Source of the DNA: Bin55 sp965199895
Lineage (GTDB): Bacteria; Pseudomonadota; Gammaproteobacteria; Pseudomonadales; Azotimanducaceae
Assembly: GCA_965199895.1 (NCBI GenBank)
Contig: CBDATJ010000003.1
Coordinates: forward strand, 62,001-126,000
Direction: 5' to 3'
Length of the DNA stretch: 64,000 bases
In this document: in pieces, positions 1-9,700 of the stretch
How the letters are laid out: every line of letters begins with the position of its first letter
How positions within the stretch are numbered: position 1 is the first letter of the stretch
Made by a program: the position numbers and the translations under genes
The notes under the pieces: model-generated
Told to the model about the DNA's origin: nothing
What the model saw: only the letters and a program-made list of their open reading frames with translations
Databases searched by the model: none

Positions 1-1
1 G

Positions 2-274
2 ATTGCGAACATCGCTGGATCTTTAGCCCAAAGTGGTTTCCACAACTATTTGACGTTCTTGGCGATGCTGTCGATTAGTCTGTGTTTGATTAACCTACTA
101 CCGATACCGGTTTTGGATGGTGGACACATCGTCTACGCACTCATCCAAGCGATCACCCGAAAACCTGTTTCCGTGAAATTACAGCGCATCGCAACAGCGA
201 CAGGATTAGCTCTTTTGGGAGGATTATTCGTCCTGGTGTTGTACAACGACATTGCGCGTCTAGCTGCGGGATAA
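2..274 (+). CDS. rseP: RseP site-2 protease, C-terminal end (partial at window start)
   Basis: C-terminal 90 codons of the inner-membrane zinc metalloprotease that cleaves RseA in the sigma-E envelope stress cascade. The frame is open to the window edge, so the start lies upstream. Seen: the hydrophobic stretch INLLPIPVLDGGH, which is the second S2P motif; its LDGGH carries the Asp zinc ligand. A further C-terminal membrane segment ends at the TAA at 272-274. The HExxH motif and PDZ domains would be outside the window. bamA follows 79 bp downstream, the usual gammaproteobacterial order (rseP-bamA-skp-lpxD). Confidence 0.93.
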   Translation: MANIAGSLAQSGFHNYLTFLAMLSISLCLINLLPIPVLDGGHIVYALIQAITRKPVSVKLQRIATATGLALLGGLFVLVLYNDIARLAAG

Positions 275-353
275 CGGTAGGAATCCGTTCAATCAGAGAA
301 CTCCATCACAATCCATTCAATACATTGATAAACAATTTCCAAGGAATCATTCC

Positions 354-2723
354 GTGACCACCATGATGTCCCATACCCAATTTATCCGGTTGTGGATCGG
401 TACCGTAATCGTGCTGCTACTGGCTATCCCCACAACTGCTGCTTTCAACTTCGTCGTCGAAGACATTCGTTTACAAGGATTGATGCGAGTCTCTGCGGGA
501 ACTGTGTTCAACGAAATCTCGATACAGGTAGATGACGAAGTAGACGCTTTAGCGATTCGAACGTTAATTCGAGAGCTTTTCGACACCGGCTACTTCGACG
601 ACATCAAAGTATCTCGGGACGACAATGTTGTCGTGATTGAAGTGAAAGAACGACCCGCCATTGACTCCATAAGCATCGAAGGAAATAAAGCGATTCAAAC
701 AGATGATCTACTAGAAGGATTAGCTAGTCAAGGTCTAAGAGAAGGGGAAATCTTCAAGCAAGCGACCCTAGACAGAGTCCGTATTGAGTTGCAAAGACAG
801 TACGTCGCACAAGGTCAATACACAGCTGCAATTGAAGCAAACATAGAAGAGCTACCTCGGAATCGAGTCGGAATCGGCATCGTGATTGACGAAGGCAAGA
901 AATCAGGTATTCGACAAATCGAATTTGTCGGTAACGAATCCTATCCGAAATCTGAACTGCTGGGAGCGATGGAACTGAGTGAACCCACTCTTTTTGGTTT
1001 TATCAGAGGAAACAGTCAGTATTCGCGTCAGAAACTCCAAGGAGATCTCGAGTCACTACAAGCCTACTATCGGGATCGCGGGCACGTGCAGTTTCAAATA
1101 CTGTCCACTGATGTCAGCATGACTCCTGATCGGAAACAGGTCTATCTCACTATAGCCCTTTCGGAAGGTGAGAAGTACAAGATCAATCAGATAGATTTAT
1201 TGGGGGATTTTGGAGAGATTGATCCCGACTACCTTGCGGAGCAGATCCTTATAGAAGAGGGAGAGATCTTTTCTAGCGCACGGGTAACGGCAACTGAAGA
1301 ATATTTAACCCTCTACTACAATGCCAATGGTTATACCTTTGCTTCGATTTCGGGTATCCCCACCATCAATGAAGACGGGACCGTAGACCTCCAATTTTTG
1401 GTTACCTCCGGCAGGCGTGTCTATGTCCGAAGGATCGATTTCACCGGCAATATTGTGACCCAAGATGGAGTCTTGAGACGGGAAATGCTGCAAATTGAAG
1501 GGGCACGAGCTTCCACAAATGCGGTAGAGAACTCCAAACGTCGACTTGAACAGTTGGGATACTTTGAGACGGTCAACATCGAAACACCTGCAGTCGTTGG
1601 TTCAGACGACCAAATTGATGTCAAAGTCAACGTCTCGGAACAGCCCACCGGAACCATAGGTGCAACCTTCGGTTATCAAAAACAAGGTGGCTTGCTCATC
1701 GGAGGTTCCTTCGAACAAACCAATATCGGTGGTACCGGAAACAGTTTGAGCACTGCACTCAACTACAGCCAGTACTCTAAGAGCCTCAGTTTCAATTACC
1801 TAAACCCCTACTACACTGATGAGGGAGTCAGTCTTGGAGTTGGTGTTTATTTCAACGACACCGATTACAGTGGAATCGAAAGGTTTACACGATTCTCGAC
1901 AGGTTCGTTTGGTGGAGGTCTCAACTTAGGTTTCCCACTAGGAATCTACAAACGGATGCAGTTCTCAGGGGTAGTGGAATGGACCGACATCACGCATGGC
2001 TATAACGAAGCACAACAAATTAGTTCCTTTGTTGACCTTGCGGGCTCTAAGTTTTTAAATTACAAAGTCGAAGTATTGTGGTCGCACAACAGACTCAACT
2101 CACCTATTTTTGCGACTAGAGGTAACAAGCATTTAGTTGCGTTTAAAGTTTCACTTCCCGGTAGTGATCTTCAGTTTTTTCAAACTACTTATCAAGCGGA
2201 TTGGTATTTCCCATTTCGTAACAAAGATGACTGGGCGTGGCACTTTCGTACAGAGCTCGGATATGGACAAGCTTATGGCGATTCGGAACAGTACCCATTT
2301 TTTGAGCACTACCATGCTGGTGGCTTTGGATCCGTGAGAGGATATGAACAACACACACTAGGACCCCGAAGCACACCTAGCGGCCGAGATGCAGTCAATT
2401 ACCCTCAAGGTCGACCGTTCGGGGGGAATGTAAAGTTTGAAACCTCCCTTGAGTTGGTCTTCCCGCTCCCATTCCTTGAAAATATCGGACAAGTCCGCTC
2501 CGTCGCCTTCATAGATGCCGGCAATGTTTTTAGTACCTCTTGTGTAGAGGATACCATCGGTTGTTTTGAACCTAGCGCAGACCACCTGAGATATTCCGCG
2601 GGTGTGGGAGTCTCCTGGTTAACTCGAATGGGTCCGATGTCATTCTCCTTATCCATACCTTTCAATGATGAGGAATTTGACGAAGTCGAGACCTTTGCCT
2701 TTGAAATTGGTCAATCGTTCTAG
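354..2723 (+). CDS. bamA: Outer-membrane protein assembly factor BamA
   Basis: Core subunit of the BAM complex that inserts beta-barrel proteins into the outer membrane. The GTG at 354 is chosen because AAGGA lies 8 nt upstream; an in-frame ATG at 363 is the alternative. A signal peptide covers about residues 1-30 (cut near TTAA/FNF), then five POTRA repeats to about residue 430, then the 16-strand barrel. The lid-lock loop motif is VRGY at residues 661-664 (family consensus V/I-RGF/Y). The chain ends in the C-terminal Phe of the beta-signal (GQSF). At 789 aa the length is normal. It sits between rseP and skp as in other gammaproteobacteria. Confidence 0.97.
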   Translation: MTTMMSHTQFIRLWIGTVIVLLLAIPTTAAFNFVVEDIRLQGLMRVSAGTVFNEISIQVDDEVDALAIRTLIRELFDTGYFDDIKVSRDDNVVVIEVKERPAIDSISIEGNKAIQTDDLLEGLASQGLREGEIFKQATLDRVRIELQRQYVAQGQYTAAIEANIEELPRNRVGIGIVIDEGKKSGIRQIEFVGNESYPKSELLGAMELSEPTLFGFIRGNSQYSRQKLQGDLESLQAYYRDRGHVQFQILSTDVSMTPDRKQVYLTIALSEGEKYKINQIDLLGDFGEIDPDYLAEQILIEEGEIFSSARVTATEEYLTLYYNANGYTFASISGIPTINEDGTVDLQFLVTSGRRVYVRRIDFTGNIVTQDGVLRREMLQIEGARASTNAVENSKRRLEQLGYFETVNIETPAVVGSDDQIDVKVNVSEQPTGTIGATFGYQKQGGLLIGGSFEQTNIGGTGNSLSTALNYSQYSKSLSFNYLNPYYTDEGVSLGVGVYFNDTDYSGIERFTRFSTGSFGGGLNLGFPLGIYKRMQFSGVVEWTDITHGYNEAQQISSFVDLAGSKFLNYKVEVLWSHNRLNSPIFATRGNKHLVAFKVSLPGSDLQFFQTTYQADWYFPFRNKDDWAWHFRTELGYGQAYGDSEQYPFFEHYHAGGFGSVRGYEQHTLGPRSTPSGRDAVNYPQGRPFGGNVKFETSLELVFPLPFLENIGQVRSVAFIDAGNVFSTSCVEDTIGCFEPSADHLRYSAGVGVSWLTRMGPMSFSLSIPFNDEEFDEVETFAFEIGQSF

Positions 2724-2854
2724 AACTGATTGACTCTCACGATTTTCACGAGCTCTAAGGTGTTCGTTACTCTACCTATAATTTATCAGCATTCGGAGGC
2801 ACCCAGTCAACCGTACCTGAGCGTGTTCTCCCCTTTGAATCAATTGGAGTGTCC

Positions 2855-3436
2855 ATGATATCTCGAATCTTTCGTCATATTAGCGTTTTCCTGGTTATCA
2901 CATTTGCTTTCAGTGCAACCGCACAGCTTAAGATTGCTGTAGTCAATGTTCAGGAAGCGATCTTTGAAACAGAACAAGCTAAAGTTCAAGTCGACTTGTT
3001 CAATCTCAACAAGAAACCTGAACAAGATGCACTCGCCGCTCTTCAAGAAGAACTCGTCGCAATGGAAGATCGAATTCGAAAAGATGCTGATATCCTCTCT
3101 CAAGTTGAACTCCAAGAGTTACAAACTGAGTACAACGCTAAGCGAGAAGACTTGCAGTACCGCAGCACCCGGTTACAAAACGAGATTCAGACCAAGAGTC
3201 AACAAATCTCCCGTGAAATCGCTCCGAAATTCCAGAAAGTTCTCAATGACTTGATTGAGATTGAAGGCTATGACATGGTGTTGAGCGAAGATCCGACGAT
3301 CACACTATATGTGAACACCAAGCACGTTATCACTCGAAAGGTCACAGAACTAATCAATGAGACCTCAGACGACGATATGATTGCCCCAGCTCAAGAGACC
3401 GAAACAGTAGAGGGGGAGTCCGAGACTTCAGAATAA
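2855..3436 (+). CDS. skp: Periplasmic chaperone Skp/OmpH
   Basis: Trimeric holdase chaperone that carries unfolded outer-membrane proteins to BamA. The ATG at 2855 has GGAG 5 nt upstream; the in-frame GTG at 2849 overlaps that SD and is less likely. A signal peptide of about 23 residues ends SATA/QLKI. The mature start KIAVVNVQEAI matches the OmpH family, followed by long charged coiled-coil helices (about residues 45-115) that form the tentacles, and an acidic tail rich in Glu/Thr. A perfect TATAAT at 2777-2782 in the 131-bp gap after bamA could give an extra promoter, but no good -35 is visible. lpxD starts 4 nt after the stop. Confidence 0.92.
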   Translation: MISRIFRHISVFLVITFAFSATAQLKIAVVNVQEAIFETEQAKVQVDLFNLNKKPEQDALAALQEELVAMEDRIRKDADILSQVELQELQTEYNAKREDLQYRSTRLQNEIQTKSQQISREIAPKFQKVLNDLIEIEGYDMVLSEDPTITLYVNTKHVITRKVTELINETSDDDMIAPAQETETVEGESETSE

Positions 3437-3440
3437 CTCG

Positions 3441-4475
3441 GTGTATTCTCTTGGTGAAATTGCCGAGCACATTCATGCTACCCTAATCGGCGATCCTCAC
3501 GTTTCAATCCGAAATGTGGGTACCATAATGAATGCAAGGGAAGGTGAATTAACCCACCTATCCAGCACTCGCTACAAAAGTTTTCTCTGCAGCACACAGG
3601 CATCTGCAGTCATCCTAGTTAAGGAATATGCAGCAAACTGTCCGGTCAACGCCTTGGTGGTTGATAACCCGATCCTATGTTATGCACGTGCGTCGCATTT
3701 ATTTCATAGGCGAGTGCCTGAGCTCCTTGGAATCAATGATCGAACCGAGATTCATCCCTCTGCCACAATAGGAGATAACGTCCGCATCGGACCCTTTGTC
3801 TGCATCGGACCAGAAGTTCACATAGGGACTGGCGTTGAAATTGGGGCAAACACAACTATCCGTGCTCGCAGTACGATTGGATCAGACTCTTGTGTGCAGA
3901 GTAACGTTTCCATTTACGAAGATGTTCACATCGGTGAACGCTGTGTGGTTCATTCAAACGTTGTGATTGGAGCAGATGGTTTTGGATTTGTGCCCACCGA
4001 CTCCGGTGAAATAGCTAGCATCAATCAACTCGGTGGAGTCCAAATTGGCAATGATGTCGTTGTGGGTGCTTCATCCACCATTGATTGCGGAGCTATCGAC
4101 GACACGATTATTGAAGATGGTGTCAAACTCGACGACCAAGTACATATTGGGCACAATTGCATCGTGGGAGCGCACTCCATGCTCTGTGGATGTACTGGAT
4201 TAGGCGGTAGCGTTACGATAGGACCTCACTGTGTCCTGGCTGGAGGCGTTGGAGTAGCAGGTACAGGACCACTCAATATTGCTAGTGGAGTGCAAGTAGG
4301 TGCCATGACCTATGTGAGTCGTTCTATTGACAAACCTGGGATGTACCAAGGAGCTAGCCTACACATGCCCATCGCTGAATGGAAAAGAAATGCAATCCGA
4401 ACGCTTGAACTCGACGAATTAGTGAAACGAGTGTCTAAACTAGAAAGAAGTGCCGCAACTAAAGAAGAGAGTTAG
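3441..4475 (+). CDS. lpxD: UDP-3-O-acylglucosamine N-acyltransferase LpxD
   Basis: Adds the N-linked hydroxyacyl chain to UDP-3-O-acyl-glucosamine in lipid A synthesis (cytoplasmic, acyl-ACP dependent). GTG start, 4 nt after skp. Seen: an N-terminal uridine-binding domain (about 1-100), then a long run of hexapeptide repeats (I-G-x-x-x patterns, about 105-300) forming the left-handed beta helix, then a C-terminal helix. His238 in HIGHNC aligns with the catalytic His239 of E. coli LpxD. At 344 aa the length is typical. Co-transcribed with skp and fabZ. Confidence 0.96.
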   Translation: MYSLGEIAEHIHATLIGDPHVSIRNVGTIMNAREGELTHLSSTRYKSFLCSTQASAVILVKEYAANCPVNALVVDNPILCYARASHLFHRRVPELLGINDRTEIHPSATIGDNVRIGPFVCIGPEVHIGTGVEIGANTTIRARSTIGSDSCVQSNVSIYEDVHIGERCVVHSNVVIGADGFGFVPTDSGEIASINQLGGVQIGNDVVVGASSTIDCGAIDDTIIEDGVKLDDQVHIGHNCIVGAHSMLCGCTGLGGSVTIGPHCVLAGGVGVAGTGPLNIASGVQVGAMTYVSRSIDKPGMYQGASLHMPIAEWKRNAIRTLELDELVKRVSKLERSAATKEES

Positions 4476-4479
4476 TCCT

Positions 4480-4494
4480 ATGAGACAGTCTCAT
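4480..4494. repeat. 15-bp perfect palindrome overlapping the fabZ start codon
   Basis: The arms ATGAGAC and GTCTCAT flank a single A. The right arm includes the first two bases of the fabZ ATG, and the element fills most of the 17-bp lpxD-fabZ gap where a Shine-Dalgarno would be expected. On mRNA a hairpin with so short a loop would be weak, so a protein or translational role is speculative. Confidence 0.5.
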
Positions 4495-4936
4495 GATTGA
4501 AATGCTAGATATCAAAGAATATCTACCGCATCGTTATCCTTTCCTTCTGGTAGATCGCATCCTAGAGTGCGATACTGAAGCCCGTTGCATCGTTGGAATC
4601 AAAAACGTCACCATTAACGAGCCATACTTCAATGGACACTTTCCAACCAAACCAATCATGCCCGGGGTACTGATTGTCGAAGCATTAGCTCAGACTTCTG
4701 GAATTTTGGCTTATGTGATCAAGAATATCAAACCAATGAATAGCGGGTATCTGTCTTATTTGGCTGGTATGGACAAGACAAAATTCAAACATCCGGTAGT
4801 TCCAGGAGACAGACTCAAACTTGTTTCTGAAGCTACCAACGAACGAATGGATATGATGAAATTCAAGTGCAACGCTTACGTTGACGACAACCTAGTTTGC
4901 ACGACTGAACTCTTGGTGGCAGCTCGCAAAACCTAA
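4493..4936 (+). CDS. fabZ: 3-hydroxyacyl-ACP dehydratase FabZ
   Basis: Hot-dog fold dehydratase that converts 3-hydroxyacyl-ACP to trans-2-enoyl-ACP in fatty acid elongation; it competes with LpxA/LpxD substrate supply. Catalytic residues are visible as His49 (NGHFP) and Glu63 (VEALAQ), the same numbering as the Pseudomonas enzyme. 147 aa. The start at 4493 has no clear Shine-Dalgarno; instead a 15-bp perfect palindrome ends on this ATG. An in-frame ATG at 4502 would also give a normal N-terminus (MLDIKEYLPHRYPF). The next gene is lpxB, not the usual lpxA. Confidence 0.96.
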   Translation: MIEMLDIKEYLPHRYPFLLVDRILECDTEARCIVGIKNVTINEPYFNGHFPTKPIMPGVLIVEALAQTSGILAYVIKNIKPMNSGYLSYLAGMDKTKFKHPVVPGDRLKLVSEATNERMDMMKFKCNAYVDDNLVCTTELLVAARKT

Positions 4937-4986
4937 CCAGTGAACGCCTAGGTTCCCTCTATTCGGAATTTGGGCAAAATCACACC

Positions 4987-6144
4987 ATGAAAGTTGGCAT
5001 CGTTGCGGGAGAGCTGTCCGGAGACCTACTCGGAGCTCAACTCATGAATTCGCTTCGAGAATTGGTGCCACACGTTGAGTTTGTGGGTGTGGGTGGAGAA
5101 CAGATGCAATCCGCTGGATTGGTGGCATTAGAGAACAACAATCAACTGTCTATCCACGGGTTCTTAAAGCCAATGCTCAAAATGTCAGAGTTACTTCGAC
5201 TCATCGAACAGTTGACACACCACCTGGCAGAAGTCGATGTGATGGTAGGTGTGGACTTTAATGTCTTTAACCTGTCATTGGAAAAACGACTCAAAGCGCT
5301 CTCTGTTCCGACGGTGCACTACGTGAGCCCATCCGTCTATGCTTGGCGTAAAGGTAGAGCTGACCGTCTCGAGAAATCAGCGGATGTATTGTTGTCTCTC
5401 TACCCCTTTGAAGCACAATACTATGCTCATACCAAGGTGCAGGTTGAGTTTGTGGGCCACCCCATGGCTGACGAAATCAATCCAGATCAAGATTTCCTAG
5501 CAACCCAACAGCAAGCGAGGAAGGAACTCAATCTGAGCCAGGACTCCCTAGTCGTTGCGCTCCTTCCGGGTAGCCGATATTCAGAGGTTAAATTTCACAC
5601 TCGACTGTTCCTCAATGCAGCAGCACGATTTCAATCTCTAGTCGACTCAAAGGTGGGCGTGCAATTTGTGGTACCGTGCAATCAAGAAAATTCAAGAGAG
5701 CTTGTGGAAAATGAAGCAAAATTACTGCCTCATGTTGATGTTCAAACTACATCAGTCAACTCAAGAACGGTGCTAGCAGCGAGCAATACTGCCTTGGTGA
5801 AGTCAGGAACCGGGGCACTAGAAGCATTCCTGCTGCGTAAACCTATGGTCGTTGCATACCGGATTGGTTGGTTAACGTTTGCGATGGTGCGTTCGGTTCT
5901 CCATACCTCACGAGTTGCACTACCCAATCTGTTAGCAGGTAAAGAATTAGTACCCGAATTCCTACAAAGCCAAGCGAATCCTGAGACGCTCGCTCGAGCA
6001 CTGTGGAATGTACTCAGAGAATCCAGAGAGGATCCTAACTACTTTAGTGAACACGAGCGTATTCACCGCGCATTACACAAAGATGCTTCAAAATGTGCCG
6101 CGAAGGCAGTGCTTAATCTAGTCGAATTACGGAGTACATTGTGA
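4987..6144 (+). CDS. lpxB: Lipid-A-disaccharide synthase LpxB
   Basis: Peripheral membrane glycosyltransferase (GT19) that joins UDP-2,3-diacylglucosamine and lipid X to make the lipid A disaccharide. The N-terminus MKVGIVAGELSGDLLGA is the family signature. Further landmarks are GVDFNVFNL, the HYVSPSVYAWR segment and LPGSRYSEV, with KSGTGALEAFL near the C-terminus for nucleotide binding. 385 aa, normal length. It lies 50 bp after fabZ and overlaps rnhB by 4 nt (GTGA). lpxA, normally between fabZ and lpxB, is not there. Confidence 0.96.
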   Translation: MKVGIVAGELSGDLLGAQLMNSLRELVPHVEFVGVGGEQMQSAGLVALENNNQLSIHGFLKPMLKMSELLRLIEQLTHHLAEVDVMVGVDFNVFNLSLEKRLKALSVPTVHYVSPSVYAWRKGRADRLEKSADVLLSLYPFEAQYYAHTKVQVEFVGHPMADEINPDQDFLATQQQARKELNLSQDSLVVALLPGSRYSEVKFHTRLFLNAAARFQSLVDSKVGVQFVVPCNQENSRELVENEAKLLPHVDVQTTSVNSRTVLAASNTALVKSGTGALEAFLLRKPMVVAYRIGWLTFAMVRSVLHTSRVALPNLLAGKELVPEFLQSQANPETLARALWNVLRESREDPNYFSEHERIHRALHKDASKCAAKAVLNLVELRSTL

Positions 6145-6767
6145 GCGGTGACACTCATCTTTTTGAGTGCGACGAATCTATCCCTCTGGAATTTTCCTGC
6201 GGTATCGATGAAGCCGGTCGCGGTCCGCTGGCCGGACCGGTGATCGCCGCAGCTGTGGTTTTACCTTCTGTTCACAACGTTCGTGGAATCACTGACTCCA
6301 AACAGTTGACCCCCTCTCTCAGAGAATCACTTTCTGTACAAATCAAAGAGGAAGCTATTGCTTGGGGGATGGGACGGTCCGATCACACCGAAATCGACGA
6401 AATCAATATCTTACAAGCAACGATGATGGCAATGAAACGAGCATTTGAGCAACTACATGTATCTGTTTCATTAGCACAAATCGATGGCAATCGAGCTCCC
6501 CCTCTAGGTTGCAAAACCGAAACAGTCATTAAGGGGGACTCAAAAATAGTATCTATCGGTGCTGCTAGCATTCTGGCGAAAGTGGAGCGCGATGAAATCA
6601 TGGATCAGTATCACCAAGAATATCCCATGTATGGATTTAACAGCAACAGAGGTTACTACGCAAAAAAACACGTGAACGCACTGCAAAAATTTGGTCCGTG
6701 TGAAATTCATCGACGAACGTTTCGTCCCGTCTGCGATTTACTACGAGTGAACACGAGATATGAGTGA
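6141..6767 (+). CDS. rnhB: Ribonuclease HII
   Basis: Endonuclease that cuts RNA in RNA-DNA hybrids and starts removal of misincorporated ribonucleotides. GTG start with GGAG 6 nt upstream, overlapping the lpxB stop. Catalytic Asp23-Glu24 lie in the family signature GIDEAGRGPLAGP; further acidic residues are in AQIDGN and the ILAKVERD segment. 208 aa. Its end overlaps the dnaE start by 8 nt, so it is translationally coupled in the lpxB-rnhB-dnaE string. Confidence 0.96.
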   Translation: MSGDTHLFECDESIPLEFSCGIDEAGRGPLAGPVIAAAVVLPSVHNVRGITDSKQLTPSLRESLSVQIKEEAIAWGMGRSDHTEIDEINILQATMMAMKRAFEQLHVSVSLAQIDGNRAPPLGCKTETVIKGDSKIVSIGAASILAKVERDEIMDQYHQEYPMYGFNSNRGYYAKKHVNALQKFGPCEIHRRTFRPVCDLLRVNTRYE

Positions 6768-9700
6768 ATTTGCGCACTTGAGTGTTCATACCGAATACTC
6801 AATCATCGACAGTATCGTTCGCATCAAAGAACTGGCACGTGCAGCTAAATCCAAAGGAATTACCGCTGTTGCACTTACCGATGATGCAAACTTGTTTGGA
6901 CACTGGAAGTTTCAGTCCCACTTACGTGACGAAGGCGTGAAACCTATATTTGGTGTCGACATGCAGGTCACTGAGGATGAACAGACTCGAAATCGTCTCA
7001 TCTTGCTTGCCCAAAACAACGAAGGAATGAACAGTCTGAGACGGCTGATGACCCTCGCCTACACCGAATCCAAAATTCATGGCTGTATCAGTTTGGAACA
7101 TCTGCAAAGTCAATCCGAAGGCCTCATTGCTCTCTCTGGAGGAATCCACAGTACATTAGGTCAAGCCATACTCAATGACAATGAAGCACTCACACGTTCA
7201 ACGATTAACACTTTCCAGGCTCTACTGGGAGATCGCTTCTATATCGAACTGACCCGTGTAGGCTTGGACGGCGAAGAAAAATACATCGAAAATGCTGTCG
7301 TACTCGCTCATGAACTCAGTGTCCCAGTAGTTGCCACCAACGACGTTCGGTTTTTGAACGAAGATGAATTCGATATACACGAAATTCGTTACTGTATCGC
7401 AAATAAGAAAATGGTCGGTGACAACAGTCACAATAAGTTCTACACCAAGAAACAATACCTACGCTCTCCAGCAGAAATGCAAAAGCTGTTCGCAGACTAT
7501 CCGGATTCCATCACCAATGCCTGTGAAATCGCTAAGCGGTGTACCGTGGAGATCTCATCCAAGCGTTATTTGCCCAAGTTCCAAACGCAGCGAGAAGAGA
7601 CTCCAGAACAGATCATTGAAAGCGTCGCTCACGAGTTATTCGAAAAGAAACTAGAGCAGTACTCCGCATCTCACGCAAAGAGGGTTGACCGCAAACAATA
7701 TCAAGAACGACTGAAGAAAGAACTGGCAGTCATCAATGACATGGGTTTTGCTGGCTATTTTTTGATCGTTGGGGATTTTGTCTCGTGGGCAAAGCGTCAT
7801 GGAATACCTGTCGGACCAGGACGTGGTTCAGGATCCGCATCCCTTGTAGCCTTTGCCCTAGGAATAACCGATATTGATCCTATCGAACATGATTTGATGT
7901 TTGAGCGACTGTTGAATCCCGAACGCGTCTCAATGCCCGATTTTGATATCGACTTTTGTATGAACCGTCGTAATGAGGTCATCGAATATGTCACCCAGCT
8001 GTATGGAACCGACACCGTTGCTCAAATCATTTCCTTTAACACCCTCGGCTCGAAGATGGCGGTTAGGGATGTTGCAAGAACCTTGGGAAAAACTTACTCA
8101 CAAGGAGAACGAATCGCACGTCTGATACCTAATAGAGGTGCCGCTCCCTTACCACTCAGCGAAGCACTCAGCGAAGTTCCTGAATTCAAAGCACTGGTCG
8201 AATCCGACCCAGAAGTAGCAGAGTTGACAGAGAAATCGCTGGCAGTGGAAGGATTAATCCGAAATCGTGGACGACATGCTGGTGGAGTGGTGATTGCTCC
8301 CACCACGTTAGATGCCTACGTCCCGATTTACACTGAATCAAACAGTGGTGAAGTGATCACCCAATTGGACAAAACCGACGTTGAGGCTCTGGGACTGGTC
8401 AAATTCGACTTTCTCGGTCTGAAAACGGTCACCGTCATCGCCTCTGCCTGTGAAAGCATCAATGCAGATGCCAACGGTAAATCCAAGGTAGACCCGCTCA
8501 CCATTCCTTTGGACGACGCTAAGGTATTCCAGAGTCTCCACAATGGGGACACTACGGGAGTCTTTCAGTTGGAATCGTTCGGAATGCGACAAAAACTAAG
8601 AGAACTTCGACCCACGTGCCTCGAAGATTTGATTGCTCTCGTCGCATTGTTCCGACCCGGGCCCCTTGATACGGGTGTGACCGACCGATATATCCGTCGT
8701 AAACACGGTGATGAAACCGTGAGTTACTACCATCCTATCCATGAGAAAGTACTTGCAAAGACCTATGGTTTGATGGTGTATCAAGAAGATGTCATGAATC
8801 TTGCTCGCGAGCTAGCTGGGTTTTCTATGGGAGAAGCAGACACCTTGCGTTCAGCTATGGGTAAGAAAAATGAAGAAATCATGATTGAGCTGCAATCGAA
8901 GTTTGTGGATGGTTGTTCGAACAACAACATCAGTGAGCAGATTGCAAATGAGATCTTTGAGGACATGCGAAAGTTTGCAGGTTATGCCTTTAACCGAGCT
9001 CATGCAGTCGGTTACGCTATTGTTGCTTACCAAACTGCATATTTGAGAACGTACTATCCCAGTGAATTTTTGTCCGCACTAGCAAACTCCGACGACAAAG
9101 AGTCCATCAAATTTTACGTTGAAGAAGCCAAGCGACTACAACTTACCGTCAAAAGACCGTCCATCAACGAAAGTGGTTGGGGATGTATCGGCAAAGGCAA
9201 GGGGATGATTGTGGGATATTGCGCCATTAAGGGATTCCCACACGATGATGCCACGCGCATCGAAAGAGCGCGAAAAGACGGACCTTTCTCATCCATTCAA
9301 GATCTCTGTACCCGAGCCAAGTTATTTCGAAGACATCAACCTTCTCTAGAAAAGCTCATTTGGTGTGGTGCCTTAGATTGTTTGTGCTCTAACGGAAAGC
9401 CGATTCAACAATCCCGAGCGGAGTTCCTTTCTCTAGCCAAAACGGTCACTCATCAAGCGGAACAACAGAGCCAACGTGAAAGTGACCAAACCCTCGATTT
9501 GTTTGGTTCGGATGAAACAGAAAACAATGAACTCTCTGCAAAGAACGTCGCACCGATTCGTTTACACACGATGCTGCTCAAAGAAGGTGACTTATTGGGC
9601 TTTTACATTAGTGGACATCCGATAGAGAGTTATCGTGAAGAGCTGAAACAACTCTGTACCTACCACGATCTCACAAAATTGGAAACCGTTTCCCTGGACA

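Noticed and set aside
2723..2750. Sigma-E promoter between bamA and skp
   Set aside because: GAACTG is present at 2723-2728 but no good TCTGA-type -10 stands at the right spacing.
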